Shown: one piece after another, positions 17,672-26,373 of the stretch
Layout: each line of letters starts with the position of its first letter
Numbering within the stretch: the stretch's first letter is position 1
Assembly (NCBI RefSeq): GCF_009909185.1
Contig: NZ_JAAAMV010000033.1
Location: forward strand, 1 to 64,000
DNA from: Paenibacillus glycinis
GTDB taxonomy: Bacteria; Bacillota; Bacilli; Paenibacillales; Paenibacillaceae
Length of the DNA stretch: 64,000 nucleotides
Reading direction: 5' to 3'
Position numbers and translations under genes: made by a program
The notes under the pieces: model-generated
What the model was told of the DNA's origin: nothing
Databases searched by the model: none
Seen by the model: only the letters and a program-made list of their open reading frames with translations

Positions 17672-17698
17672 AACGAGACAGCCTCTCCTTCTGTGACA
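17672..17698 (-). promoter_or_regulatory. ECF41-type promoter of AhpD-like copy 1
   Basis: On the minus strand TGTCACA (17692-17698), a 16-base spacer and CGTT (17672-17675). The published ECF41 target motif is TGTCACA, 16 bases, CGTC; only the last base differs. The same element occurs upstream of copy 2. Confidence 0.85.
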
Positions 17699-17724
17699 AA
17701 GGCGCGATTGCGGCGTTTTCCCGG

Positions 17725-18204
17725 TTAGCTCAGTCCGGCTTTCGTCAGTCCGAATGCCGCGTCGGCCGAACCCGGCGCCGACTTGAAGGCGATGCTGGCG
17801 CGGTTCCACGCGTTGATCGTCATGACCGAGAAGGTCAGGTCCGACAGCTCTTTCTCGGACAAATGTTCAAGCACGCGGCTATACGCCTCGTCAGACACGC
17901 CGTGCTCGGGCAGCTTGGTCAAAATCTCGGTCCAAGCCAGCGCCGCGCGTTCGCGCGGGCTGAACAGGTTCGATTCCCGCCATATCGACAGGTGATAAAG
18001 ACGAAGCTCGCGCTCGCCGTGGATTTTGGCTTCCTTCATGTGCATATCCAGGCAGAAGCCGCAGCCGTTCATCTGCGATGCACGGATGTGAACCAGGTCG
18101 ACGATGCTCTGCTCGACCGAGCTATTCTTTTCGGCGCCGCTGAGCTCCATCAGCTTTTTGACGAACTCGGGCGACTGCTGCATATAATTCAAACGTTGCG
18201 TCAT
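17725..18204 (-). CDS. AhpD-like carboxymuconolactone decarboxylase-family protein, copy 2
   Basis: A 159-residue near-twin of the protein at 17127-17606, with the same CGFCLDMH redox motif and helical layout. The two genes match over their whole length with scattered, mainly silent differences, and the match continues through the leader into the promoter, which has the same structure (18266-18292). This is a tandem duplication kept by selection or homogenised by gene conversion. It has its own ECF41-type promoter and is the most distal member of the sigma factor's presumed regulon. Confidence 0.9.
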   Translation of the reverse strand: MTQRLNYMQQSPEFVKKLMELSGAEKNSSVEQSIVDLVHIRASQMNGCGFCLDMHMKEAKIHGERELRLYHLSIWRESNLFSPRERAALAWTEILTKLPEHGVSDEAYSRVLEHLSEKELSDLTFSVMTINAWNRASIAFKSAPGSADAAFGLTKAGLS

Positions 18205-18265
18205 ACGTAAATCACGCTCTCTTCCGTTGAATTTTTTTCTCCAGCGCTTTGCGCTTCGGATATAT

Positions 18266-18292
18266 AACGAGGCAGCGATTCATTCTGTGACA
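18266..18292 (-). promoter_or_regulatory. ECF41-type promoter of AhpD-like copy 2
   Basis: On the minus strand TGTCACA (18286-18292), a 16-base spacer and CGTT (18266-18269). Spacer sequence differs from that of copy 1 while the two boxes are identical, which supports function. Confidence 0.85.
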
Positions 18293-18337
18293 ATGGCGCG
18301 ATGATGCCTTGACCGGCATCGGCGATATCCAGAATCT

Positions 18338-18367
18338 GCATAGCCGGCACCGCCGCGGTCCATAATA
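18338..18367 (+). promoter_or_regulatory. Sigma-G-type forespore promoter of the ger operon
   Basis: GCATA (18338-18342), an 18-base spacer and CATAATA (18361-18367) fit the sigma-G consensus GNATR and CATNNTA. The expected start point is about 25 bases before the gerA ATG. Germinant receptor operons are known sigma-G targets. Confidence 0.65.
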
Positions 18368-18401
18368 GCCAAGTGATATTCGACCATCGGGGTGATCGTC
18401 C

Positions 18402-19850
18402 ATGCGTTCCATCAGCACGTCCATCGAAGCGAACGAAGCTTATCTTAGCGAGCAATTCAACCGATGTTCGGATATTATATTGCGCTCCTTTGCGTTAAAA
18501 GATGATACGGTCATGCTGCTGATTTATTTGGACGGCATGACGCACATGCAGGGCGTGGAAGATAACGTGCTGAAGCCGTTGCTTTTCGGCGGGCTGCCGC
18601 AGGGCTTGGACCGGATGCAGTCGCTCGCCGAGACGCTCAGGCGCGAATGGCTGCCGATGACGAATATCAAGACGGACGAATCCATGGAGGAGCTCGTGCA
18701 TCATATCCTGCTGGGCGGCTTGGGGATCTTGGTGGAAGGGGAAGCGTCCGCGCTCATCGCACAGGTTCAGGGCTATGAGACGAGGGGCATTCAGGAACCG
18801 CTCAAGGAATCCACCCTGCGCGGCTCCAAGGAAGGCTTCGTCGAGAGCATCCGGACGAATATGACGATGATCCGGCGCCGGATCGTTCACCGGCAGTTGA
18901 AGATGGAGTCGTACACGATCGGGAAGTACACGCAGACCGCGGTCGTCCTTGCCTATATGGAAGGCATCGCGGACGAGAACGTCCTGACGGAAGTCAGGAA
19001 AAGGCTCGATGGGATCGAGACCGACGGCATCATCGATTCCGCTTATATCGAGGAATGGATCGAGAACAATTCCTTCTCCATCTTCCCGCAGATCCAAAAT
19101 ACCGAGCGGCCGGATATCGTGGCCGCCAGCCTGCTGGAGGGAAAGGTCGCGCTCCTCACGAACGGAACCCCCTTCGCCCTGCTGCTTCCCGTTACCTTCT
19201 GGTCGGGCCTTCAATCGGCGGACGACTATTTCGAGCGGTTCGTCTTTGTCGTGCTGACGCGTTTTATCCGCTATATCATGACGTTCATTTCGTTTGCCTT
19301 GCCCGCCATCTACGTCGCGCTGTCGACCTTCCACCCGGAGATGATTCCGAGCAATCTCATGATCGGCATCGCGACCGCGAGAGAGAACTCTCCCTTTCCG
19401 ACCGTCATCGAGGTATTTCTCATGATGATCGTCTTCGACAGCCTGCAGGAAGCCGGCGTGCATCTGCCGAACCAGCTGGGCCCGGTCGTCAGCATCATCG
19501 GGGCGCTCGTCATCGGACAAGCCGCCGTCGAAGCCGGCATCATCTCCACGCCGATCATCATCGTCATCTCATTGACCGGCATCGCGACGTATACGATTCC
19601 CAGATACAGCGCCACCCTTCCTTTCCGGATCGTCCGCTACCTCATGCTGTTCATCTCCGGATGGCTCGGCTTCGTCGGCTTCGCGTTCGGCATGATGTTC
19701 CTGCTGATCCATCTGGTGATGCTGGAATCCTTCGGAACGCCGTACTTGAGCCCCGTGGCTCCATTCGACGGAAAACGGATCAAGGACCTGATCATCCGGT
19801 ATCCCGTCTGGGTCAAGAACGGCCGCGTTAAAAAAGGACGCGCGCGATGA
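18402..19850 (+). CDS. gerAA: Spore germinant receptor A subunit (GerA family)
   Basis: A 482-residue GerA-type protein. The N-terminal soluble domain runs to about residue 270 and includes GGLGILVEGEASALI and the TNMTMIRRRI signature. Four to five membrane helices follow from about residue 280, with a short C-terminal tail. It sits in the spore inner membrane with B and C subunits and takes part in nutrient sensing. The gene starts the A-C-B operon: the stop overlaps the gerC start by 4 bases (ATGA). GGGGTGATC precedes the ATG. Which nutrient is recognised cannot be told from sequence. The symbol denotes the family, not a specific orthologue. Confidence 0.92.
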   Translation: MRSISTSIEANEAYLSEQFNRCSDIILRSFALKDDTVMLLIYLDGMTHMQGVEDNVLKPLLFGGLPQGLDRMQSLAETLRREWLPMTNIKTDESMEELVHHILLGGLGILVEGEASALIAQVQGYETRGIQEPLKESTLRGSKEGFVESIRTNMTMIRRRIVHRQLKMESYTIGKYTQTAVVLAYMEGIADENVLTEVRKRLDGIETDGIIDSAYIEEWIENNSFSIFPQIQNTERPDIVAASLLEGKVALLTNGTPFALLLPVTFWSGLQSADDYFERFVFVVLTRFIRYIMTFISFALPAIYVALSTFHPEMIPSNLMIGIATARENSPFPTVIEVFLMMIVFDSLQEAGVHLPNQLGPVVSIIGALVIGQAAVEAGIISTPIIIVISLTGIATYTIPRYSATLPFRIVRYLMLFISGWLGFVGFAFGMMFLLIHLVMLESFGTPYLSPVAPFDGKRIKDLIIRYPVWVKNGRVKKGRAR

Positions 19851-20998
19851 TCCGGTTGGCGCTTGCAGTCGTCGTCGTTATCGTGCTGACGTTATCCGCT
19901 TCCGGCTGCAGCGATTTCGTCGAACCGAACCAATTGGCCTTCGTCATGGCATCGGGACTGGATCATGCCGAGAACGGAATGATCGAAATCAGCCATCAGA
20001 TCGTCATCCCTTCGCAGCTGAAGAAAGGAAGCCCCGGGAAATCGGACAGCTACTTCGTCATGTCGGCCAAAGGCAAGGACATCTTCGATGCCCAGCAAAA
20101 AATCCAGCGAAAGCTTTCCCGCCGTATGCTCACGAGCCATCGCATCCTGCTCTTGGTCGGCGAGGAATTCATGAAGCATAACCAAGTCAGCGTGATGTTC
20201 GATAAACTAGGCCGCGATCCCGCGAACAATCTCAGGGACGCCATTGTCATGGTTCGAGGCGGCAGCGCGAAGGATATCCTCATGCTGACGCATCCCATGG
20301 AGTACCTTTCCAGCGTTGCCGCCGGCAAAGAGCTCCAAATCAACGGCATGAAAAGCTTCTCTTCCAGGAAGCTGGTAATCGACAGCCTCGCCGAAGGAAG
20401 CAGGCCGATCATCCCGTTCTTCCAGATCGAAAAGATCGAGCTAAGCCGTGCCAAGAAGAGTCCGGTTGCCGTTTTGTCCGGATTCGCCGTCTTGGACAAG
20501 CAGCTCAAAGTCAAAGGGTACCTGAGCGACGCCGAAGGCGCCAAAGCCTTATGGATGATCGGGAGAGGATCGTCCGACGGGATCACCATTCCGTGGAAAG
20601 ACGGCAATGGCGCCTTGTCGTTTCGCATGACCCATATGAACCGGCGGATTCATGTCCTTCGCGGCCAAGATCCGAAACGGGTCGAATTGACCGTCGCGGC
20701 GCAGGTTTATTTGCTTGAAAACACGGCCTCGCTCGACATGTCCGAAGTGGACACGATGGTGATGGCCCAGCATTACCTGAACGACTACGTTCAAAAGGAT
20801 CTTCAGGGGACGTTCGACAAAATGCAGCGATGGGGACCTGACGTATTCGGCATCGGCGAGTACCTGCATCGCAAGGATCCGGCCTGGTGGAGGTCGCAAA
20901 AAAACGACTGGGACGAAAACTTCAAGAAACTCGACGTGACGGTCAAGGCGAAGATTCAACTGCGGTCCTCCGGCATCATCGGAGACCAGTTAAAATAA
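19847..20998 (+). CDS. gerAC: Spore germinant receptor C lipoprotein (GerC family)
   Basis: A 383-residue Ger(x)C-family lipoprotein. The signal peptide ends in SASGC, with the lipidated Cys at residue 21, directly followed by the usual start of the mature domain (DFVEPNQLAFVMASGLD). Three alpha/beta domains follow, with the conserved HRILLLVGEEF region near residue 100. The protein is anchored on the outer face of the spore inner membrane and is needed for receptor function. Its start overlaps gerA by 4 bases, and gerB begins 3 bases after its stop. Confidence 0.92.
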   Translation: MIRLALAVVVVIVLTLSASGCSDFVEPNQLAFVMASGLDHAENGMIEISHQIVIPSQLKKGSPGKSDSYFVMSAKGKDIFDAQQKIQRKLSRRMLTSHRILLLVGEEFMKHNQVSVMFDKLGRDPANNLRDAIVMVRGGSAKDILMLTHPMEYLSSVAAGKELQINGMKSFSSRKLVIDSLAEGSRPIIPFFQIEKIELSRAKKSPVAVLSGFAVLDKQLKVKGYLSDAEGAKALWMIGRGSSDGITIPWKDGNGALSFRMTHMNRRIHVLRGQDPKRVELTVAAQVYLLENTASLDMSEVDTMVMAQHYLNDYVQKDLQGTFDKMQRWGPDVFGIGEYLHRKDPAWWRSQKNDWDENFKKLDVTVKAKIQLRSSGIIGDQLK

Positions 20999-21001
20999 TC
21001 C

Positions 21002-22126
21002 ATGAAGGCGTGGCAACGTGGCATGAAAGTAAGCGGCTATCAGATCTTCTGGCTGGTCAATATTTCTTCCTTGATCGTGTTTTCCTATTTGCCCATTCAT
21101 CTGGCCGCCGAGGAGTCGCGGCAGGACTGCTGGATTTCCATCGGGCTCGGGTGCGCGATCATGATGGCGATCACCTGGCTCATGCTCCGGATTTGCATGC
21201 AAAACAAGGACAAAACGCTGGTCGGCTTTCTCAATGACCTGCTCGGGACCGTGCTCGGCAAGCTGTTCGCGGCGGTCTATTTCCTGCAATGGTTCCTGCA
21301 AATGTCCGCGATCATGAAAGGCTCGCTCGAATTTCACAATTTAATCCTGCTCCATAACACGCCGATGCTCGTCATCTTGTTGTTCGTGCTGTTTCTCGTG
21401 ACGTACGCGGTGCTCAGAGGGGGCATTATCGCGATCAGCCGATGCGCGGAGATTATCGGCCCTTTCTTCCTCTTCATGTTAACTTCGCAGCTCTTGCTGA
21501 ATCCGCAGGATATGGATGCAAAACGAATATTGCCTGTCTACGTCGACACCGGCTGGTTCCACATTCTGAAAGGCACCTTCTATTCGCTCAACTACATGGT
21601 GGATCCGTCGATCATTCTCATGCTGTTCTTCTTCGCCGCGAACAAGCGGACCGCCTCGCGCGCGATCTTCTGGGGAACGGCGGTCTCGATGCTGTGGGGC
21701 TTGTTAGCCTCGCTGGTGCTTTTGTTCGTTACGGGACCGAACGTAGCGTCCGAATTGGTGTTTCCCGTCTACTCGCTCACCAAGTTCGTATCCATCCTGA
21801 ACTTCATTCAAAATATCGATGCGTTTTACATTCCGATGTGGCTGCTCGGCTCCTTGATTAAATTGTCCGTGTACTTGTTCATCCTGAGCTACGGGTTATC
21901 CGAGTGGACCGGCTTCAAGAACTGGAAGCTGATCGCCAGCCTGATCTCTTGCGCATGGCTGGCGTGGACGCTCTACTCCAGTCACTATCTTCGGCTTTCT
22001 TATACGACGAAAAGCCCGTTTCTGATCGGCTTCTTTTACCCTTTCGTATACGCGGTCCTTCCTTTGCTGCTATGGTTGATCGGCAGCATACGGCGCCGGA
22101 GAGCATTGGGGGCGCATGAAGCTTGA
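21002..22126 (+). CDS. gerAB: Spore germinant receptor B subunit (GerB, APC-type)
   Basis: A 374-residue membrane protein of the spore germination/endospore GerAB family, distantly related to APC amino-acid transporters. It has ten hydrophobic segments, starting with ISGYQIFWLVNI-like sequence (here SGYQIFWLVNISSLIVF) and ending in LPLLLWLIGSIRRRR. This subunit binds the nutrient germinant in studied receptors. ATG 21002 lies 3 bases after the gerC stop without a close ribosome binding site; ATG 21023 (MKVSGYQ) has GAAGGCG 12 bases upstream and is an equally plausible start. The operon ends at a hairpin 70 bases downstream. Confidence 0.9.
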   Translation: MKAWQRGMKVSGYQIFWLVNISSLIVFSYLPIHLAAEESRQDCWISIGLGCAIMMAITWLMLRICMQNKDKTLVGFLNDLLGTVLGKLFAAVYFLQWFLQMSAIMKGSLEFHNLILLHNTPMLVILLFVLFLVTYAVLRGGIIAISRCAEIIGPFFLFMLTSQLLLNPQDMDAKRILPVYVDTGWFHILKGTFYSLNYMVDPSIILMLFFFAANKRTASRAIFWGTAVSMLWGLLASLVLLFVTGPNVASELVFPVYSLTKFVSILNFIQNIDAFYIPMWLLGSLIKLSVYLFILSYGLSEWTGFKNWKLIASLISCAWLAWTLYSSHYLRLSYTTKSPFLIGFFYPFVYAVLPLLLWLIGSIRRRRALGAHEA

Positions 22127-22196
22127 TTCCCGTTGAGCCGCTCCGTCGCGATCGCGGAGGAGCAGGAAGGGCGCATATCGATCGTTCCACCCATGC

Positions 22197-22242
22197 AAGA
22201 AGCCTCCGACCTCGCGAAAAGCGCAGGCATCGGAGGCTTCTT
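22197..22242 (+). terminator. Terminator of the ger operon
   Basis: A 13-bp perfect stem (AAGAAGCCTCCGA with its complement at 22230-22242) and a 20-base loop. The T-run is weak. It lies between converging genes. Confidence 0.7.
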
Positions 22243-22333
22243 CCGTTATGCCGAAGTCGAGCTGGTCATGGCGAACGATTTGCGCGAACGCAGATGCAGC
22301 GGTACGGGTACCTTCGTTCCCAAGCCGAACCGC

Positions 22334-23278
22334 TCATCGGTACCTATGCAGCAGCTCGGACAATCTGCTCCGGATGGCCTCCCTCAGCTCCGCCGGCTCC
22401 TCCGCAACGGCTTCGTTCCCCAGCCCGATGAAAAAATCGGCATAGAAAAACAAGTCGCCGCGGGACACGTCGTGATCGATCGTGCCGCTGCCGTCTTCGC
22501 GCACGCGCAGCATCGGCGCGAGCCACAATTCGGACTCGCAGCGCTGGACGCCCGTTCGCGTCAGCTCCGCGCGCAGGCGAACCGGCTCCCTCGGCTCGGC
22601 GGCTTCCCGCCGGCTGAGGCTGACGTCGCCTAGCTCGATCGGCAGCGCGCCGGATTCGTCGAGCTTCGCCTCGCGGATCCGGTCGCAGCGAAACACGCGG
22701 TAGCCCTCCCGCAGGAAGCAGTACGCCGTGCAGTACCAGAACCCGTTGTTCGCATAGATGCAGACCGGTTGGATCCGGCGGCTCTCCGTCCCTTCCTCCT
22801 TCGACGCGTAAGAGATGTCCAGCACCTTCCGGCGAACGGCCGCGTCGAGCAAAATGGCCAGGCAAGGCGCATTCCCCCGCCTCGTCGGCGTGACGAAATC
22901 GACGCGATCCTTCATGCCGTCGATCCGCTCCCGGACGTCGCCCGGCATATGCAGGTAAAACTTGCTGAGCGCCGAGGCGGATTCCGCTTCGAACGGCAGC
23001 GAGGAATAATGGCGCAAGGCATGCACCGCGAAGAACATCGCGACCGCCTCTTCCTCCGTGAACGCGATCGGCGGCAGTACCCGCTCCCGGACGACCTGGT
23101 AGCCGCCATGCGGACCTACCTCCGAGTAAAGCGGAACCCCCAGCTCGCTCAGCTCCTGCAAATCCCGGAGGATCGTGCGCGTCGAGACGCCGAATTCGTC
23201 GGCAAGCTCCTGCACTTTGAACCGCCGCTTCCGGTTGACGGTCATCATCAGCTCCATTAAACGTTTGGATTTTGGCAT
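22334..23278 (-). CDS. HTH/WYL-domain transcriptional regulator (YafY type)
   Basis: A 314-residue regulator. The N-terminal DeoR-type HTH (MPKSKRLMELMMTVNRKRRF, then LADEFGVSTRTILRDLQEL) is followed by a WYL domain; the namesake region reads FWYCTAYCFLREGYRVFRCD, in which the Trp-Tyr-Leu is replaced by Trp-Tyr-Cys. ATG 23278 has GAGGCTGATC just upstream, whereas the frame runs 33 codons further without a site. It is divergent from an MFS exporter, and an inverted repeat TGACA-N5-TGTCA (23316-23330) beside a TATAAT suggests control of both genes. Confidence 0.87.
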   Translation of the reverse strand: MPKSKRLMELMMTVNRKRRFKVQELADEFGVSTRTILRDLQELSELGVPLYSEVGPHGGYQVVRERVLPPIAFTEEEAVAMFFAVHALRHYSSLPFEAESASALSKFYLHMPGDVRERIDGMKDRVDFVTPTRRGNAPCLAILLDAAVRRKVLDISYASKEEGTESRRIQPVCIYANNGFWYCTAYCFLREGYRVFRCDRIREAKLDESGALPIELGDVSLSRREAAEPREPVRLRAELTRTGVQRCESELWLAPMLRVREDGSGTIDHDVSRGDLFFYADFFIGLGNEAVAEEPAELREAIRSRLSELLHRYR

Positions 23279-23315
23279 GGTGATCAGCCTCTTTTTTCGA
23301 ATGTAAACGAGTTTA

Positions 23316-23338
23316 TGACAGAACTTGTCACCATTATA
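23316..23338. promoter_or_regulatory. Operator-like repeat and -10 box in the WYL/MFS intergenic region
   Basis: TGACA (23316-23320), 5 bases, TGTCA (23326-23330), next to a minus-strand TATAAT (23333-23338). The repeat overlaps the expected start of the WYL regulator transcript, as for an autorepressor. No good -35 box accompanies the TATAAT. Confidence 0.45.
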
Positions 23339-23391
23339 CCTTACGCTGGGTATCGAACGAAACCATACGCATTCCAAAGGAGTGATCGACC

Positions 23392-24597
23392 ATGCGCAAG
23401 CATACCGCCCTATTCTTCGTCATCATGTTTCTGATCGGCACCGATACGTTTCTCATCTCGCCCCTGCTCCCGACGCTGCAGACGCAATTCGGCGTATCGA
23501 CGGGGCACGCCGGGTGGATGCTCGGCGCCTACACGCTGGGCTCGGCCGTATTCGCCTTGATCGCCGGCCCGCTGTCGGACGGGTGGAATCGCAGGACCGT
23601 GCTCGTCTGCGGCTTGCTCGGATTCGCCGTGTCGACGGCGTTATGCGGCTTTGCCGGCGGCTTCTGGGCGATGTGCCTGTTCCGCCTCTTGGCCGGCATC
23701 AGCGCGGCATTCACGGCCCCCCAGGTATGGGCGTCCATTCCGGTCGTGATGCCTCCGGCCCGCATCGGCAAGACGATGGGCGTCGCCTTCGGGGGACTGG
23801 CCGCCGCCCAAGCCTTCGGCGTGCCGATCGGAAGCTGGCTCGCGACCGCCGATTGGTCCGTTCCGTTCTGGACGATCGGCATCGCCGCGCTGGTGCTCGC
23901 GGCCGTCGCCTTCTTCGCGCTGCCCGATATCAAGCCCGCCGCGTCCGCCGGCGAACGAACGGCGATTCTGCGCCGGTACGTCCCGCTGATCGCAAGCGGC
24001 AAAGCGAGAAGCGGCTTCCTCGGCTACCTGTTTCTCCACTTGGGAAGCGGGACCGCCTTCGCCTTCGCCGGCAAATGGATGGCCGATCGCTTCGCGCTGC
24101 CGCTCGGCCAGATCGGCACCGTGATGATGTTTCTCGGCTTCGGCACGCTGCTCGGCAGCATGATCAGCTCCTATGCGGCGCGCAAGCTGGGCACGGCGAC
24201 GACCGCCGTCGCGGTCAGCATGTCGATGGTCGCGGCGCTCTATGCGGTTATGCCCCATTTGACGAGCCTCCCGGCCGTCACGATCGCCTACTTGATCATT
24301 TTCGCGACGCTCGGCATCGTCTTTCCGATCGTCATGGGCGCGCTGACCTCGCTGAACGCCTCCATCCGGGGAACGATCTCCAGCTTGGCCAACTCGACGA
24401 TGAACGGCGCGAACACGCTCGGCGCATGGGCCGCCGGCTTGCTCTACGTCCAGTTCGGCGGTTATGCCTCGATCGGCATCTTCTCGGCAGCGTGCTTGGC
24501 GCTCTCGCTTGGGACATTCTTGTTCGGAGGCGTCTTAAGCCCGAACGCGGACCGCGCGGGCCGAGAATCGGCCTCCGCCCCTCAAGCGCCGTCCTAG
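23392..24597 (+). CDS. MFS transporter, AraJ/CmlA-like exporter
   Basis: A 401-residue major facilitator with 12 predicted helices. Helix 1 begins FFVIMFLIGTDTFLISPLLP, the loop 2-3 motif is GPLSDGWNRRTVL, and helix 5 has AFGVPIGSWLA, near the antiporter motif. This is the DHA1 branch, which usually exports drugs, sugars or purine analogues. AAAGGAGTG lies 6 bases before the ATG. It is divergent from the WYL regulator and presumably regulated by it. The substrate is unknown. Confidence 0.87.
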   Translation: MRKHTALFFVIMFLIGTDTFLISPLLPTLQTQFGVSTGHAGWMLGAYTLGSAVFALIAGPLSDGWNRRTVLVCGLLGFAVSTALCGFAGGFWAMCLFRLLAGISAAFTAPQVWASIPVVMPPARIGKTMGVAFGGLAAAQAFGVPIGSWLATADWSVPFWTIGIAALVLAAVAFFALPDIKPAASAGERTAILRRYVPLIASGKARSGFLGYLFLHLGSGTAFAFAGKWMADRFALPLGQIGTVMMFLGFGTLLGSMISSYAARKLGTATTAVAVSMSMVAALYAVMPHLTSLPAVTIAYLIIFATLGIVFPIVMGALTSLNASIRGTISSLANSTMNGANTLGAWAAGLLYVQFGGYASIGIFSAACLALSLGTFLFGGVLSPNADRAGRESASAPQAPS

Positions 24598-24642
24598 CAT
24601 CCGGATTCATGCGATAAGTCTGGGAACTTTCATGCCTAACGG

Positions 24643-24679
24643 AACCTCCAGCTCCCGCTCTGCGGCGGAGATGGAGGTT
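24643..24679. terminator. Hairpin between converging MFS and solute-binding genes
   Basis: AACCTCCA (24643-24650) pairs with TGGAGGTT (24672-24679), extended by GCTCC/GGAGA. Only a short T-run follows on the plus side. Confidence 0.55.
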
Positions 24680-24690
24680 TTCGGGCTCGC

Positions 24691-26172
24691 TTACCCTCCC
24701 CAACCGCCCCAATAATAATCGCCGTTATCGTAGGCGGCCGGATTCCGCTTGATTTCCTGCATCAACGCATCCCCCGTTGTCTGCCATTCCCGGAGCGCTT
24801 CCTTCGCCGTTTTCTTGCCGTCGATCACGTCCTGGAACAGCGGCCGGCCGAGCTCTAACGCCGGGGACAGGTTCGGGGTGTTCCAGTACAGCTCTTCCCT
24901 CTCTTCGGACGGGGGGACGGGCTTGAGCGCGTAGAAGGCGCCTAGGTTATAGCTCATGCCGCCCTGCGGCTGCACCAGCGACCGGCGGACCGGAAGCTTG
25001 CCGCTGCTGCGCGATTTCAGCTTCGCCATTCGCTCGCTGTTGTTGTACTGGACGAAATCCCAGGCGATTTCCTTGTTCTGCGCTTTCGCGCCGATCGCCA
25101 TCAAATTGGTTAATGCCATGCTTCCCCCGATCCCCGGCGCCTCGGCAAAGGACGGCAGAGACACGACGTCCCAATCAAGCGACTTGATCGCGGGATCGGC
25201 GGCATAAGTGCGCGCCGCGGACAATTCATTGACGTAATCGTGGCCTCCGATTACCATGGCAAGGCGTCCGTTCAGGAACAGATCGCCGTTCTCCATCCCG
25301 TTGCCGCCTTCCATATCGGATCGCGAAGGAACGATCTTCTCTGCGTACAGCTCGGCGATATCGGACCACGCGCGGCTCCATTGCGGCGTATCCACGGTCA
25401 TCTTCCACGCTTTCTTGTCGAATAGCTTCAATTGAAGCGGAGCGGAATAAGCAAGCGCGTCGCTGAAGCCGTCCGCGCCCCAACGGTCGAAGGAAAAGCC
25501 GAATTTGCGGGATTTGCCTTCGCCGGAGGCGACGCGCTTCGCGAGCCGCAAAACGTCCGGCCACAGCATGCCGTCGGTCGGAGGAGCGACGCCCGCATCG
25601 GCGAACAGCCGCTTATTGTAATAAAGCGCGGTGCCCGCGAACGTCGAGGTCAGGGCATAGACGGATGGATCGCCGGCACCGCGGAGACCGTCGACGGCGT
25701 TCGGCAAGAAATCGTCCAAGCCGAAGCCGCTCGCCTGCATCAAGGGATCGAGCGGCGCGAGCAGATTGTCCTGCGTCAGCCGGCGCAGGTACGCGGCGTC
25801 TTCCAATTCCACCACGTCCACCGGATCGCTGCCGCTCAGCAGCTGCTTCAGCGCCTCGTACAGCGCGGGGCGGTCGCGGTTGCCGGCCAGCGCTTCGCTG
25901 CGCCGATCGTCCAGATCGATCGCCCCGGCCAGCTCGATGTCGACGTTTGGATGCGTTAGTTCGTAATCGTCCGTAAATGCCTGGCGCTGCCTGGATTCGT
26001 CGGCTGCGCTGGCATACAGGACGCCGACGCGCAACACCTGGCGCTTGCCGCCGTCGTCGTCGGCACCTTCCGAACAAGCGGCAAGCAGGCTTGTCGCGAG
26101 CGTTAACGACAGTCCCAGCGAGACGCCGCGGAGGATGGTGTGTCGGTCTTTCGTTCTTCTTGTTCGCATCAT
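24691..26172 (-). CDS. Orphan extracellular solute-binding lipoprotein (family 1)
   Basis: A 493-residue lipoprotein of the ABC solute-binding family 1 fold. The signal peptide ends in LLAAC, and the mature part shows FTDDYELTHPNVDIELAGA and YALTSTFAGTALYYNKRLF, typical of carbohydrate-binding members. The C-terminus is Gly/Trp/Tyr rich (YYWGGWGG). AAGGAG lies 6 bases before the paired ATGs. No permease or ATPase gene is next to it. Its promoter carries the same inverted repeat, TGAAAG element and spacing as the promoters of the Bce/Van cluster at 47-56 kb, so it appears to belong to an envelope-stress regulon rather than to a sugar uptake operon. Confidence 0.88.
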   Translation of the reverse strand: MMRTRRTKDRHTILRGVSLGLSLTLATSLLAACSEGADDDGGKRQVLRVGVLYASAADESRQRQAFTDDYELTHPNVDIELAGAIDLDDRRSEALAGNRDRPALYEALKQLLSGSDPVDVVELEDAAYLRRLTQDNLLAPLDPLMQASGFGLDDFLPNAVDGLRGAGDPSVYALTSTFAGTALYYNKRLFADAGVAPPTDGMLWPDVLRLAKRVASGEGKSRKFGFSFDRWGADGFSDALAYSAPLQLKLFDKKAWKMTVDTPQWSRAWSDIAELYAEKIVPSRSDMEGGNGMENGDLFLNGRLAMVIGGHDYVNELSAARTYAADPAIKSLDWDVVSLPSFAEAPGIGGSMALTNLMAIGAKAQNKEIAWDFVQYNNSERMAKLKSRSSGKLPVRRSLVQPQGGMSYNLGAFYALKPVPPSEEREELYWNTPNLSPALELGRPLFQDVIDGKKTAKEALREWQTTGDALMQEIKRNPAAYDNGDYYWGGWGG

Positions 26173-26257
26173 GATCGGCTCCTTGAAAGCGGCATTTCAG
26201 GGGATGAACGGTCGGCTTGGATCCGCGTTCGTCGCTCCTGTTTCTATAGTCAGCTTG

Positions 26258-26322
26258 AGTATATAGCAGGCCTCCCCGGCGAAGTATCGCCTTTCCTTTC
26301 ATGGGGGTTACAACCTTGTAAG
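26258..26322 (-). promoter_or_regulatory. BceR-like promoter module D (solute-binding lipoprotein)
   Basis: Inverted repeat TTACA-ACCT-TGTAA at 26308-26321. On the minus strand TGAAAG begins 6 bases after the repeat, and TATACT (26258-26263) begins 44 bases after it. Spacing equals that of the modules at 54712 and 55878 exactly. The -35 region is not consensus, as expected for an activator-dependent promoter. Confidence 0.75.
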
Positions 26323-26373
26323 GAATCGCCTTCCACGAAAGAAGCGCGCCGTAAACGCAAAAATAACGAAAGA

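Larger units (their letters stand above)
17127..17698. repeat. Tandem duplicate unit 1 (gene plus promoter)
   Basis: This segment is repeated at 17725-18292 with an offset of 598 bases in the coding part and 594 at the promoter. The coding parts differ at roughly twenty positions by eye. Flanks outside the units differ. Confidence 0.85.

Noticed and set aside
17127-18204. Assembly artefact as the cause of the two near-identical AhpD-like genes
   Set aside because: The copies differ at scattered, mostly silent positions and have different flanks and promoter spacers, which a duplicated read path would not produce.
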